The notes under the pieces were generated by a model. The model worked only from the letters and a program-made list of their open reading frames with translations, was not told the origin of the DNA and did not search any database. Of a stretch of DNA of 64,000 nt, positions 15,656 through 24,744 are shown in pieces. The DNA is from Yoonia sp. (GTDB lineage Bacteria; Pseudomonadota; Alphaproteobacteria; Rhodobacterales; Rhodobacteraceae). Both the position numbers and the translations under genes were made by a program. Within the stretch, counting starts at the first letter, position 1. Each line of letters begins with the position of its first letter. The stretch spans positions 1 to 64,000 of the forward strand of contig JAQXEG010000013.1 in NCBI GenBank assembly GCA_029250945.1, read 5' to 3'.

Positions 15656-16527
15656 TGCATCCCGCACCATCAGTTATTCTATTCACCACTTTCTCTGGCA
15701 TGGGTTTCGGCTTGTTGTTCTGGCTGGGTATTGACGCCACAGCCCCCACAGGTTGGGTCGCTTTTGCGTTCTTTGCTATCGCCTATATCATGGCTGTTGG
15801 CGGCCTGCTGGCATCCACGTTCCACCTTGGCCACCCCGAACGGTTCCTTAAGGCGTTCAGCCAATGGCGGTCCAGCTGGTTGTCGCGCGAAGGCATCTGT
15901 GCCGTCGCCACCTTGTTGCTGATGGCGGCCTATGGCGCGGGGCTTGTGTTTCTTGGCACTCAATGGTCGATCCTTGGTTGGCTGGGCGCAATCGGTGCGC
16001 TGCTAACCGTGTTCACCACGTCGATGATCTATGCCCAGATGAACACTGTGCCACGCTGGAAACACTGGACCACGCCCGCGCTGTTTCTTGTGCTGTCCAT
16101 CGCAGGCGGCGCGTTGTTGTCGGGCCGTGTTAGCACGGCGATCCCGCTTTTGGTCATTGCAGGTGCATTGCAGGCATTCGCATGGTTCCACGGCGACGGG
16201 CGGTTCAACGCCTCAGGCACAACACTGAAATCCGCCACGGGTCTTGGACACATCGGCGATGTGCGCGCGTTTGAACCACCACACACAGGCACCAACTACC
16301 TGATGAAGGAATTCATCCACGTCGTTGGCCGCAAGCACGCCATGAACATCCGTATCCTTGCGCTTGTTCTGGGATTTGTGGTGCCGGTTCTGTTGTTGCT
16401 GATCGCCCAAGGCCATGTGCTTGGTCTCATCGCTGTTGTCAGCCACATCATCGGCATTCTGGCCTTGCGCTGGCTGTTCTTTGCGCAGGCAGAACATGTC
16501 GTCGGCCTGTATTACGGCCAACGCTAA
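15655..16527 (+). CDS. soeC: Sulfite dehydrogenase membrane anchor SoeC
   Basis: Membrane subunit of SoeABC that passes electrons to quinone, 290 residues, DmsC-type anchor. About eight hydrophobic segments can be seen, beginning VILFTTFSGMGFGLLFWLGI and including the DmsC-like FHLGHPERFLKAFSQWRSSWLSREG loop region near residue 45-65. The order A-B-C and the one-base overlap with soeB confirm the complex. A bidirectional terminator follows directly, ending the taurine/sulfite operon. Confidence 0.9.
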   Translation: MHPAPSVILFTTFSGMGFGLLFWLGIDATAPTGWVAFAFFAIAYIMAVGGLLASTFHLGHPERFLKAFSQWRSSWLSREGICAVATLLLMAAYGAGLVFLGTQWSILGWLGAIGALLTVFTTSMIYAQMNTVPRWKHWTTPALFLVLSIAGGALLSGRVSTAIPLLVIAGALQAFAWFHGDGRFNASGTTLKSATGLGHIGDVRAFEPPHTGTNYLMKEFIHVVGRKHAMNIRILALVLGFVVPVLLLLIAQGHVLGLIAVVSHIIGILALRWLFFAQAEHVVGLYYGQR

Positions 16528-16533
16528 AACGAC

Positions 16534-16562
16534 AAAGGGCCGCTCGATCGAGCGGCCCTTTT
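16534..16562. terminator. Bidirectional terminator between soeC and the sugar ATPase gene
   Basis: A perfect 28-base palindrome (16534-16561) centred on GATC, with AAA on the left and a T-run on the right, lies 7 bases after the soeC stop and 20 bases from the end of the convergent ATPase gene. It should end transcription from both sides. Confidence 0.88.
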
Positions 16563-16580
16563 CAATTCTGGGATCGAATT

Positions 16581-17642
16581 TTAGCCGCGGATGCGCTGCT
16601 CGGTCTCACCGTCAAACAGGTAGATGCGGGATTTGTCGATTGTGACGCCAACGCGGTCTCCCTCGGATGACCGTTCATCGCCCCGCTCTTCGATCACGAT
16701 ACGCTCGCCTGTTTCGCCCACCAGATAAACGAATGACACGCCACCCAAGCTCTCGGTCATCTCGACAGTGTGGGTATCCCCGTTCGGATCAACCATCAGA
16801 TGTTCGGCGCGCATCCCGACAGTAACAGCCTTGCCCGAATAGGCAGGTGCAATCACATCATCAAAGCTGGCCTTCATACCCGGTACGCTGACTGCACCGT
16901 CATTGGCCACACCTTCAAGGAAGTTCATCGCAGGCGAGCCGATAAAGCCCGCCACAAATTTGTTGTCCGGGTCGCGGTATAGCTCCATCGGGGCGCCGAC
17001 CTGTTCAACCAGACCTGCACGCAGCACAACGATCTTATCAGCAAGGGTCATCGCCTCGACCTGATCGTGGGTCACATAGATCATCGTGGCACCGATTTCC
17101 TTGTGCAGGCGCGCAATTTCGACCCGCATTTCAACCCGCAATTCAGCGTCGAGGTTGGAAAGCGGTTCATCAAACAAGAACACCTCTGGCCCGCGCACAA
17201 TCGCACGGCCAATGGATACACGCTGACGCTGACCACCCGACAGGGCGACAGGTTTACGATCAAGATATTGTTCCAGCTTCAGGATGCGCGTCGCCTCGGC
17301 CACCTTTTCCGTGATCACCGATTTAGGGTGGCCGTTCATCTTGAGGCCAAAGCCCATGTTATCGCGCACGGTCATATGCGGGTATAGCGCGTAGGTCTGG
17401 AACACCATCGCAACGCCGCGCTGGCTTGGGTCCATTGTGGTGACGTCGCGGTCACCAATCTGCATTGACCCGCCTGTCGTTTCCTCTAGTCCGGCGACCA
17501 TACGCAACAATGTGGATTTCCCGCAGCCCGACGGGCCGACAAAGACACAGAACTCTCCGTCTTCAATCGCAAGGTCGATCCCGTGGATCACCTGCACATC
17601 ACCGTATTTCTTAATTACGTTCTTAAGCTCTACGCCAGCCAT
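16581..17642 (-). CDS. MalK/UgpC-type sugar ABC transporter ATP-binding protein
   Basis: Cytoplasmic ATPase of a carbohydrate CUT1 importer, 353 residues. Walker A GPSGCGKSTLLRM, signature [16 protein letters not shown], Walker B VFLFDEPLSNLD and MIYVTHDQVEAMTLADKI are all present; the C-terminal third is the MalK-type regulatory OB domain (TVGMRAEHLMVDPNG). It follows the IclR gene by 23 bases on the same strand and is divergent from the binding protein and permeases at 18.6-21.8 kb, which lack an ATPase of their own, so it very likely completes that importer. Such ATPases can serve more than one transporter. Confidence 0.88.
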   Translation of the reverse strand: MAGVELKNVIKKYGDVQVIHGIDLAIEDGEFCVFVGPSGCGKSTLLRMVAGLEETTGGSMQIGDRDVTTMDPSQRGVAMVFQTYALYPHMTVRDNMGFGLKMNGHPKSVITEKVAEATRILKLEQYLDRKPVALSGGQRQRVSIGRAIVRGPEVFLFDEPLSNLDAELRVEMRVEIARLHKEIGATMIYVTHDQVEAMTLADKIVVLRAGLVEQVGAPMELYRDPDNKFVAGFIGSPAMNFLEGVANDGAVSVPGMKASFDDVIAPAYSGKAVTVGMRAEHLMVDPNGDTHTVEMTESLGGVSFVYLVGETGERIVIEERGDERSSEGDRVGVTIDKSRIYLFDGETEQRIRG

Positions 17643-17665
17643 GGTGCGGGTTCCTTATTGTGGGA

Positions 17666-18448
17666 TCAAACGGTTGTGGGTGATTGCCATGATCGGGCTT
17701 CGGCCCCGATTTTGACGGCTGTTTCCGACAGAGTCGCACGAAAGCCGCCCAACCCGTTAATACAATGTCGCTGTGTTGTGGTTGCGATCGACAAGGCGCC
17801 AATCACGCGATCCCCATGGGTCAGGATCGGGGCGGCGATGCTAATGATCCCCGCCTCATGTTCTTCACGGTCAAAGGCCACACCTTCGGCCCGGATCGCA
17901 TCAAATTCGCGTTCAAGCGTGGCAACACTGGTATGCGTGGCCGCCGTATAGGCCAAAAACGCCTGCTGCTGGAGCGCACGGGTGCGCCGCGCATCGTCCA
18001 TATAGGCGAGAATCACTTTGCCCACGCCAGTGCAATAGGCAGGGGCCACTTGGCCCGCTTGGGCCAGTGTATCGAACCCAGCCTGCGCCTTGCGCTTGTC
18101 GATGAACAGCACCTGCCCATTGTCGATCTGGGCAAGGTGGACCGCCTCTCCGACCTCGTTGGACAGGGCATCCAGAAACGGGCGCGCAACGGGGGCCAAT
18201 GATGATTGTTCCCATGCCGAATGCGCCAGCCGCAACAAACGCAGACCCGGCGCGTATGTTTGCCTATCTGGGTCATATGACAGCATATTCTGGTTCGTCA
18301 GGCTTTGGATAAAGCGGTACAATGTCGGTTTGGGCAGATCAGACTGCGTAAGGACCTCAGAGAACCGGACGGGCCGCCCAAACGACGCCACATGATCAAG
18401 CACGCCAAGCGCCTTGCCCACTGTTCCATCACCGGTCTCATAGCCCAT
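17666..18448 (-). CDS. IclR-family transcription regulator of the galactoside cluster
   Basis: IclR-type regulator of 260 residues. The N-terminal winged helix spans about residues 8-70 (VGKALGVLDHVASFGRPVRF, then LPKPTLYRFIQSL), followed by the effector-binding domain (LAQIDNGQVLFIDKRKAQ, YCTGVGKVILAYMDD). I chose the ATG at 18446-18448, with a GGGGAGG site, over a longer in-frame start at 18547 that would run into the divergent promoter. It is divergent from the sugar-binding protein and followed by the ATPase. Likely a repressor relieved by a sugar acid such as KDGal or galactonate; the effector is inferred. Confidence 0.88.
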   Translation of the reverse strand: MGYETGDGTVGKALGVLDHVASFGRPVRFSEVLTQSDLPKPTLYRFIQSLTNQNMLSYDPDRQTYAPGLRLLRLAHSAWEQSSLAPVARPFLDALSNEVGEAVHLAQIDNGQVLFIDKRKAQAGFDTLAQAGQVAPAYCTGVGKVILAYMDDARRTRALQQQAFLAYTAATHTSVATLEREFDAIRAEGVAFDREEHEAGIISIAAPILTHGDRVIGALSIATTTQRHCINGLGGFRATLSETAVKIGAEARSWQSPTTV

Positions 18449-18512
18449 TATTTCCTCCCCTGCTGGCGCGTTCAAATTCTGCGTTGATTGCATCACGAAA
18501 CGTGCCAGACTG

Positions 18513-18544
18513 TTGACAAGGCTAACCCATTCGCGGTTTAGTAT
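18513..18544 (+). promoter_or_regulatory. Probable promoter of the galactoside operon
   Basis: A perfect -35 TTGACA (18513-18518) is followed after 18 bases by TTTAGT (18537-18542) as a possible -10, matching the consensus at four of six positions. Transcription would begin near 18550, just before the palindrome at 18561. Confidence 0.5.
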
Positions 18545-18560
18545 CAATATTCAAAACAAA

Positions 18561-18577
18561 GTTTCAAATAATGAAAC
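18561..18577. promoter_or_regulatory. Candidate IclR operator
   Basis: A 17-base palindrome, GTTTCA-5-TGAAAC, lies between the IclR gene and the binding-protein gene, just downstream of the predicted start of transcription. GTTTC/GAAAC half-sites are common for IclR regulators (for example KdgR), and the position suits repression. Confidence 0.6.
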
Positions 18578-18611
18578 TAGTTTTGCCAAAGGGAGCATTA
18601 GGGAGGAAACC

Positions 18612-19877
18612 ATGCATTCCATTATTAAGACGTCGTTCGCGGCGATCGTAGCGGCTGGTATCACAGCCACATCAGCACAGGCAGACGCACACGCGTTGTC
18701 TGGCGATCTTGTCATTTTCTCGGACATGTCCAACCCTGCGCCACGCGCAGTGATGGAAGGCATGGTTGAGCGTTTCGGCGAGATGCACCCAGAGCTGAAC
18801 ATTGAGCTGACAGTCATCGACCGCGAAGCTTACAAAACACAAATCCGCAACTTCCTGACCGCTGACGCGCCAGATGTTGCAAACTGGTACGCGGCCAACC
18901 GCATGCTGCCATATGTTGAGGCCGGTCTGTTCGAAGACGTGTCCGACATGTGGGAAGGCCAGATGTCCGAAGAGCTGGCGTCCACCAAAGGTGCGATGAC
19001 AATCGACGGCAAACAGTACGGCGTGCCTTACACATATTACCAGTGGGGTGTTTACTACCGTAAAGACCTGATGGAACAGTTCGGCCTGTCCGAACCCACC
19101 ACATGGGAAGAAGAAAAAGCCAACTGCCAGACATATCTGGACAACGGCATCAAATGCTACACCATCGGGACCAAGTTCCTGTGGACTGCTGGCGGCTGGT
19201 TCGACTACCTCAACATGCGCACAAACGGCTATGACTACCACGCCGCTTTGACCGCTGGTCAGGAAAAGTGGGACAGCGAAAAGACACGCGCGACATTCGC
19301 AAACTGGCGCGAGCTGATCGACATGGGTGCGTTCATCGACAACCACCAGACATACAGCTGGCAGGAAGCCATGCCGTTCATGGTCAACGGCGAAGCAGCG
19401 TCTTACCTGATGGGTAACTTCTCTGTTGCGGCATTCCGCGAAGGTGGTCTGGACGACAGCAAGCTGGACTTCTACCAGTTCCCAGAAATCACAGCCGGCA
19501 TCCCAAAGGGTGAAGACGCGCCAACAGACACGTTCCACATCCCTTCCGGTGCCAAGAACAAAGAGAACGCAAAAGCGTTCCTCGAGTTTGTTGTGTCCGC
19601 AGACAACCAGACACTGATCAACAACGGTGAAAACCTTGGTCAGCTGCCTGTGAACGCGCTGTCATCCGTGGATGACGACAAGTTCCTGAATGAAGGTTTT
19701 GCCATGCTGTCCAACGACGCACCTGGTGGCATCGCCCAGTTCTTTGACCGTGATGCACCTGCTGAAATGGCCGCTGTTGCCATGGAAGGTTTCCAGGAAT
19801 TCATGCTCTTCCCCGACAACCTGGATGATATCCTGGCCCGTCTGGATGCAGCAGCCGTGGACATCTACGCAGAATAA
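18612..19877 (+). CDS. Sugar ABC transporter substrate-binding protein
   Basis: Periplasmic family 1 extracellular solute-binding protein, 421 residues, likely capturing a galactoside. Start is the ATG at 18612 with an excellent GGGAGG site; the signal peptide reads MHSIIKTSFAAIVAAGITA and is cut near AQADAHA. The mature part shows typical features such as GDLVIFSDMSNPAPRAVMEG, VANWYAANRMLPYVEAGLFEDVSDMW and MPFMVNGEAASYLMGNF. Codon use (many aca, gct, cca) is unlike the catabolic genes downstream, pointing to high expression. The substrate follows from neighbouring alpha- and beta-galactosidases and is not read from the protein. Confidence 0.9.
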   Translation: MHSIIKTSFAAIVAAGITATSAQADAHALSGDLVIFSDMSNPAPRAVMEGMVERFGEMHPELNIELTVIDREAYKTQIRNFLTADAPDVANWYAANRMLPYVEAGLFEDVSDMWEGQMSEELASTKGAMTIDGKQYGVPYTYYQWGVYYRKDLMEQFGLSEPTTWEEEKANCQTYLDNGIKCYTIGTKFLWTAGGWFDYLNMRTNGYDYHAALTAGQEKWDSEKTRATFANWRELIDMGAFIDNHQTYSWQEAMPFMVNGEAASYLMGNFSVAAFREGGLDDSKLDFYQFPEITAGIPKGEDAPTDTFHIPSGAKNKENAKAFLEFVVSADNQTLINNGENLGQLPVNALSSVDDDKFLNEGFAMLSNDAPGGIAQFFDRDAPAEMAAVAMEGFQEFMLFPDNLDDILARLDAAAVDIYAE

Positions 19878-19884
19878 AACACAC

Positions 19885-19908
19885 CGGGTGGGCCGCAATG
19901 CCCACCCG
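19885..19908 (+). promoter_or_regulatory. Intercistronic hairpin after the binding-protein gene
   Basis: Perfect 9-bp arms cgggtgggc (19885-19893) and gcccacccg (19900-19908) with a 6-base loop follow the binding-protein stop by 7 bases and lack a T-run. This parallels the tauA-tauB hairpin and may protect the upstream message. Confidence 0.6.
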
Positions 19909-19935
19909 ACCCCACCCACCGGTTCATCTGCAAAC

Positions 19936-19950
19936 GCCCGCGGGCTTTTT
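19936..19950 (+). terminator. Weak attenuator-like element before the permease genes
   Basis: A GC palindrome gcccgcgggc (19936-19945) followed by five T residues lies 33 bases before the first permease start. The loop is too small for a strong terminator; partial termination would lower expression of the membrane genes relative to the binding protein. Confidence 0.35.
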
Positions 19951-19982
19951 CACATGCACCCCAGCGATCAAAGGGATTGGTT

Positions 19983-20912
19983 ATGACCAACACAACTGTA
20001 TCCGATTTTGAAGGCCCCAAACGCAGCTGGTACAAGCGCAACGAAATTGCGGTGACACCCTATCTATTCCTGATCCCCGGCGTGTTTTTCTTCGCCGTCT
20101 ATGTGATCTTTCCGGTGTTCCAATCGTTCAACATCTCGCTTTATAAATGGGATGGTTTGGGCGAGGCCGAGTATGTGGGCCTGACCAACTACCAAAAACT
20201 GTTGGATGATCGCGCGTTCGAGGTGTCGCTGTGGAACAACCTGAAATGGTTGGTGCTGTATCTGTTGGCTATTCCGGCGGGCCTTATGATTTCACTGTTT
20301 CTCAATCAAAAGGTTGTGGGCATCCGGCTGTATAAGTCGTTGTTCTTTTTCCCGTTTGTAATTTCTCAGATCGTCGTTGGCCTTGTGTTTTCATGGTTCT
20401 ACGATCCAACATTTGGCATTTTCACCAAGGTCATCGGCTGGGTCGGGCTGGAAATTAAAGGTGGTGTGTTGGGCAACCCAACGGCCGTAACCTATGGCAT
20501 CATCGCCGCTGGCCTCTGGCCACAGACGGCATACTGCATGATCTTGTATCTCACTGGTCTGAACGCCGTAGACCCCGAACAGGTTGAGGCCGCGCGCCTT
20601 GACGGGGCAAAGGGCTGGAAAATGCTCTGGTATGTCATCATCCCGCAGCTGAAGCCCGCGACATTCATCGCATTCGTCGTGACCATCGTAGGCGCCTTGC
20701 GGTCATTCGACCTGATTTCGATCATGACCCGCGGCGGCCCATTCGGGCAAAGCCGTGTGCTGTCCTATTACATGTTTGAAAAGGCGCTATCCGAATACGG
20801 GTTCCGCATGGGATACGGTGCGGCCATCGCGGTCGTCTTGTTCCTGATCATGCTCGTGTTCATCGCCTATTTTCTATGGTCGATGTACCAAGAAGAAAAA
20901 GGAGCCCGCTGA
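19983..20912 (+). CDS. Sugar ABC transporter permease (MalF/UgpA type)
   Basis: Inner-membrane permease of the CUT1 family, 309 residues with about six membrane segments, starting with TPYLFLIPGVFFFAVYVIFPVFQ. The cytoplasmic EAA loop is visible as EQVEAARLDGAKGWKMLWYVIIPQLKP. Start is the ATG at 19983; an in-frame codon six bases upstream is less likely. Its stop overlaps the next ATG (TGATG), so the two permeases are translated together as a heterodimer. Confidence 0.9.
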   Translation: MTNTTVSDFEGPKRSWYKRNEIAVTPYLFLIPGVFFFAVYVIFPVFQSFNISLYKWDGLGEAEYVGLTNYQKLLDDRAFEVSLWNNLKWLVLYLLAIPAGLMISLFLNQKVVGIRLYKSLFFFPFVISQIVVGLVFSWFYDPTFGIFTKVIGWVGLEIKGGVLGNPTAVTYGIIAAGLWPQTAYCMILYLTGLNAVDPEQVEAARLDGAKGWKMLWYVIIPQLKPATFIAFVVTIVGALRSFDLISIMTRGGPFGQSRVLSYYMFEKALSEYGFRMGYGAAIAVVLFLIMLVFIAYFLWSMYQEEKGAR

Positions 20913-21760
20913 TGTTCCCGAACCCTATTGAGAAACAATCGCGCGGCGTGCAGATCAGCTATCAGGCGTTGCTGCCTGTTGTTTTAATCGCGTGGCTGTT
21001 GCCGCTGCTGGCCGTCATGCTTTTTTCGATCAAGCCTGAATCTGACTTTGTTTCAGGCAACTATTGGGGGCTTCCCGATACGCTGGAAGGGTTCAAAAAC
21101 TACGGCAAGGTGTTCTTTGAATCCGACATGCCCAAATATCTGTGGAATTCGGTCCGAATTACCGTGCCCACCGTGATCGGCTGTATGATCTTGTCGTCCA
21201 TGACCGGCTTTGCGCTGGGCGTATATAAATTCCGCGCGAACCTGTGGATTTTCTTTATGTTCGTTGCGGGCAATTTTGTACCCTTCCAAATTTTGATGGT
21301 GCCTGTGCGCGATCTGACCGTCGATCTGGACATGTATAACACCGTGCGCGGTCTGGTGCTGTTCCACGTGGCGTTCCAAACCGGGTTCTGCACATTGTTC
21401 ATGCGTAACTTCATCCGCGCCCTCCCGTTCGAGCTGATCGAGGCCGCCCGTGTCGAAGGCATCGCCGAATGGCGCATCTTTTGGTACGTCGTGCTGCCAT
21501 TGATGAAGCCTGCGCTGGCCGCGTTGGCTGTGCTGATCTTTACCTTCATCTGGAATGACTATTTCTGGGCGATCGTATTGACCCAAGGGTCCGAGACCCA
21601 ACCTGTGACGGCTGGTATCACCAGCTTTAACGCACAATTCCGTGCCGCTTATCATTTGATGAGCGCGGGTTCGATTGTTGCCGCCCTCCCCCCCGTTGCG
21701 ATGTTCTTTTTGATGCAAAAACACTTCATCGCAGGTCTGACCCTCGGGGCCGTTAAGTAA
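20912..21760 (+). CDS. Sugar ABC transporter permease (MalG/UgpE type)
   Basis: Second CUT1 permease, 282 residues, about six membrane segments (LLPVVLIAWLLPLLAVMLFS near the N-terminus). The EAA loop reads ELIEAARVEGIAEWRIFWYVVLPLMKP. I chose the ATG at 20912, which has a GGAG site and overlaps the previous stop, rather than the longer in-frame start at 20876. It ends 7 bases before the alpha-galactosidase gene. Confidence 0.9.
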   Translation: MFPNPIEKQSRGVQISYQALLPVVLIAWLLPLLAVMLFSIKPESDFVSGNYWGLPDTLEGFKNYGKVFFESDMPKYLWNSVRITVPTVIGCMILSSMTGFALGVYKFRANLWIFFMFVAGNFVPFQILMVPVRDLTVDLDMYNTVRGLVLFHVAFQTGFCTLFMRNFIRALPFELIEAARVEGIAEWRIFWYVVLPLMKPALAALAVLIFTFIWNDYFWAIVLTQGSETQPVTAGITSFNAQFRAAYHLMSAGSIVAALPPVAMFFLMQKHFIAGLTLGAVK

Positions 21761-21767
21761 GAAGACT

Positions 21768-23849
21768 ATGACCAGATCCTATCGCCTAGATGATGGCCGC
21801 CAGACACTTGTGCTGGCAGCCCACGCCGACCGTTTGCCCGTTGTGACCTATTGGGGGCCGACCCTGCCCGACGCCGATGTGCCCGCTGATCTGCACGCTG
21901 CCGCAATTATCGACGTCACTGGCGGGATGTTGGATGAAAATCCTGATCTGTCGATCTGCCCCGAGGCGACGCGTAGTTTCCCCGGCCAACCCGGCCTGAT
22001 CGTGCGCGATACGGACGGCACACCCTTGCTACCAAAATTCTGTTTCGCGTCCGAGGATTACAGCGATGGGCTGTCGCTGTCATATGATGACGCCGAAAAC
22101 GGTCTGACCCTAACGGTCACGTTCAAGACCGACGCGGACACGCGGATCATCACCTGCCAGACGACGCTGGATGCGACGCGCCCAGTGCATTTGCATTGGC
22201 TTGCGGCACCCGTCCTGCCCGCCCCGCAGCTATCCGATGACATGATCGACGTATCAGGCCGCTGGTGCGGTGAATTCCAGCTGTCACGCACGGTTTGGTC
22301 GGCCGGCATGCGGTTCCGCGAAAACCGCACGGGGCGCACAGGTCACGAACATTTCCCCGGCCTGATCGTGCCGTGTCGCGGGGCGACGAATACGCAGGGC
22401 GAGGCTTATGCCTTTCACTACGGCTGGTCGGGCGGTCACAAAATGATTGCTGAGGAACTCCAGGACGGGCGCCGCCAAATCCAATGGGGCCACGCGGCCC
22501 GTATGGAAACAGCCCCGCAGACACAGTTTCGGACAGCCCCGCTTTATATCACCTATTCGGATAGTGGCCTGAACGGCTGTGCTACCGCGTTCCAACGGCA
22601 TCTGCGCGACCGTATCGTCACGTGGCCAAAGCCGGATGCCCCGCGCCCCGTGCATTATAACTGCTGGGAGGCCGTGTATTTCGACCACAAGCTGCCCGTG
22701 CTGCGCGACATCGCAGAGCGCGCAGCTAAACTGGGTGCAGAGCGTTTTGTGCTGGATGACGGTTGGTTCGGTCAGCGCGATGACGATACCCGCAGCCTGT
22801 CCGACTGGACAATTGATCCGCGCAAATACCCCGACGGGCTGACGCCGCTTATTGATCACGTCAAATCCCTTGGCATGACGTTTGGCCTGTGGTTCGAGCC
22901 AGAGATGATCAATCCCGACAGCGACATCCACCGTGCCCACGCCGATTGGGCCTTGGGCGGTGAGGATCAGACGCTTGGCCGCCAGCAAAAGGCGCTGAAC
23001 ATGGCCCTGCCAGAGGTCCGCGATTTTCTGTATGACCGCATGTCTGCGATCCTTGCTGACAACGACATCGATTATATCAAGTGGGACCATAACCGCGTGT
23101 TGCCGATGCCCGATGCGGCGCAAACACGTGGGTCATATGCATTGATCGACCGACTGCGCGCCGACTTTCCGCATGTGGAAATCGAAAGCTGCGCATCAGG
23201 TGGTGGGCGCATTGATTTTGGCATCATGGAACGCACCCAGCGTGTCTGGCTTTCCGACAGCAACGACGCGCTGGAACGTCTGCGCATTCAGTACGACGCC
23301 GCCTTGTTCCTGCCCCTGTCCGTGACCGGCAGCCACGTGGGCCCGCGCCATTGCCACACATCAGGGCGCACCCATGATATCAGTTTCCGCGCTTGGGTCG
23401 CCGCCCAACGCCACATGGGTTTCGAGATGGACCCGCGCGAGCTGACCGATCACGAGGCCGCTGTCCTGACGGAAGTTACCGCATGGTGGAAAGCCAACCG
23501 CCACTGGATGCAGACCGCTGATATCCTGCGTCTGGATAGCGCGGACCCTGCCGTGATCGCAGAAATGCAACTGGCTGCGGACAAACGGCGCTTTGTCCTC
23601 TTCGCAGGCAAATCCGCGACCAGCACACAAATTGCACCACGCCCATTGCGCCTGACAGGGCTTGATCCAGCGGCGATGTACCGGATCGAATTGATCAACC
23701 GCGACAATCTGCATCATCTGTCACGAGGCACCACCGCGCTGAAAGATCGGGTGATGGAGCTATCGGGCGCATACCTGATGCACCGCGGTGTCACATTGCC
23801 TTGGTCGTTCCCAGATCGTATGTGGGTTGTCGAAGGCACATTGCTTTAG
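21768..23849 (+). CDS. Alpha-galactosidase, glycoside hydrolase family 36
   Basis: Releases galactose from alpha-galactosides such as melibiose or raffinose; 693 residues, normal for bacterial GH36, and no signal peptide, so it acts in the cytoplasm on imported sugars. The N-terminal beta-sandwich is followed by a barrel with NCWEAVYFDHK, ERFVLDDGWFGQRDDDTRSLSDW, the nucleophile region DYIKWDHNR and the acid/base aspartate in RVWLSDSNDALERLRIQYD; all are GH36 landmarks. It follows the permeases by 7 bases in the same operon. Confidence 0.92.
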   Translation: MTRSYRLDDGRQTLVLAAHADRLPVVTYWGPTLPDADVPADLHAAAIIDVTGGMLDENPDLSICPEATRSFPGQPGLIVRDTDGTPLLPKFCFASEDYSDGLSLSYDDAENGLTLTVTFKTDADTRIITCQTTLDATRPVHLHWLAAPVLPAPQLSDDMIDVSGRWCGEFQLSRTVWSAGMRFRENRTGRTGHEHFPGLIVPCRGATNTQGEAYAFHYGWSGGHKMIAEELQDGRRQIQWGHAARMETAPQTQFRTAPLYITYSDSGLNGCATAFQRHLRDRIVTWPKPDAPRPVHYNCWEAVYFDHKLPVLRDIAERAAKLGAERFVLDDGWFGQRDDDTRSLSDWTIDPRKYPDGLTPLIDHVKSLGMTFGLWFEPEMINPDSDIHRAHADWALGGEDQTLGRQQKALNMALPEVRDFLYDRMSAILADNDIDYIKWDHNRVLPMPDAAQTRGSYALIDRLRADFPHVEIESCASGGGRIDFGIMERTQRVWLSDSNDALERLRIQYDAALFLPLSVTGSHVGPRHCHTSGRTHDISFRAWVAAQRHMGFEMDPRELTDHEAAVLTEVTAWWKANRHWMQTADILRLDSADPAVIAEMQLAADKRRFVLFAGKSATSTQIAPRPLRLTGLDPAAMYRIELINRDNLHHLSRGTTALKDRVMELSGAYLMHRGVTLPWSFPDRMWVVEGTLL

Positions 23850-23858
23850 GGGGCTATT

Positions 23859-24740
23859 ATGCAAACACCCGATTGGATCGCCGTCGACTGGGGGACCAGC
23901 AATATGCGGGCTTGGGCCATGTCAGCGTCGGGCACCGTACTGGCCGAGGTACGCTCGGACAAAGGCATGGGTGACCTGACCCCCGACCAGTTCGAAGACG
24001 CGTTTCGCGATGCGACCAACGGCTGGGATATCAACGTCCCCATCGTTGCCTGCGGCATGGTCGGCGCGCGCCAAGGCTGGATTGAGGCCACATATGCCGC
24101 TGTGCCTTGTCCCGCCACGCCCACAGGTTTCACGCAGCCCAACAGCACACTGGACGTGCACATCATTCCCGGCCTGATGCAAGACAGCCCTGCCGATGTC
24201 ATGCGCGGCGAGGAAACCCAAATTGCGGGCTTCCTCGCGCTCAACCCGAACTGGGACGGCGTCATTTGCTTGCCTGGCACCCACACCAAATGGGCGCATA
24301 TCAGCGCGGATGAGGTGATCAGCTTCCAGACCTACATGACCGGTGACATGTTCGCGGCCTTGGGCGATCATACCGTATTGCGCCATTCTGTGCAGTCGGA
24401 TGATTGGGACTGGGACGCGTTTGATACCGCCGTTGGCGATGCGATGGCCCGTCCAGAACGCATCGCTGCACGGCTGTTTTCGCTACGGGCCGAGGGGCTG
24501 TTAAACGGCATGACCAACGCCACCGCACGCGCGCGGCTGTCGGGTCTGCTAATCGGTGCGGAACTTGCTGGTGCGAAGCCTTATTGGCTGGGCCAGCAGA
24601 TCGCCGTGATCGGTGCGGGTAACCTGACGGCGCTTTATGTGCGCGCCCTTGCCCTGCAATCTGCCCCCGCCACCCAAGTCAAAGGGGACGCCATCACGCT
24701 TGCCGGCCTCACCGCGGCCTACCGCCGATTGAAAGGATAA
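23859..24740 (+). CDS. dgoK: 2-dehydro-3-deoxygalactonokinase
   Basis: Phosphorylates 2-keto-3-deoxygalactonate (KDGal) with ATP in the De Ley-Doudoroff pathway. At 293 residues it matches the DgoK family: the N-terminal phosphate-binding [13 protein letters not shown], then [14 protein letters not shown] and [11 protein letters not shown], conserved in DgoK. It is directly followed by the KDPGal aldolase gene, the usual pairing. It starts 9 bases after the alpha-galactosidase stop. Confidence 0.9.
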   Translation: MQTPDWIAVDWGTSNMRAWAMSASGTVLAEVRSDKGMGDLTPDQFEDAFRDATNGWDINVPIVACGMVGARQGWIEATYAAVPCPATPTGFTQPNSTLDVHIIPGLMQDSPADVMRGEETQIAGFLALNPNWDGVICLPGTHTKWAHISADEVISFQTYMTGDMFAALGDHTVLRHSVQSDDWDWDAFDTAVGDAMARPERIAARLFSLRAEGLLNGMTNATARARLSGLLIGAELAGAKPYWLGQQIAVIGAGNLTALYVRALALQSAPATQVKGDAITLAGLTAAYRRLKG

Positions 24741-24744
24741 TCCC

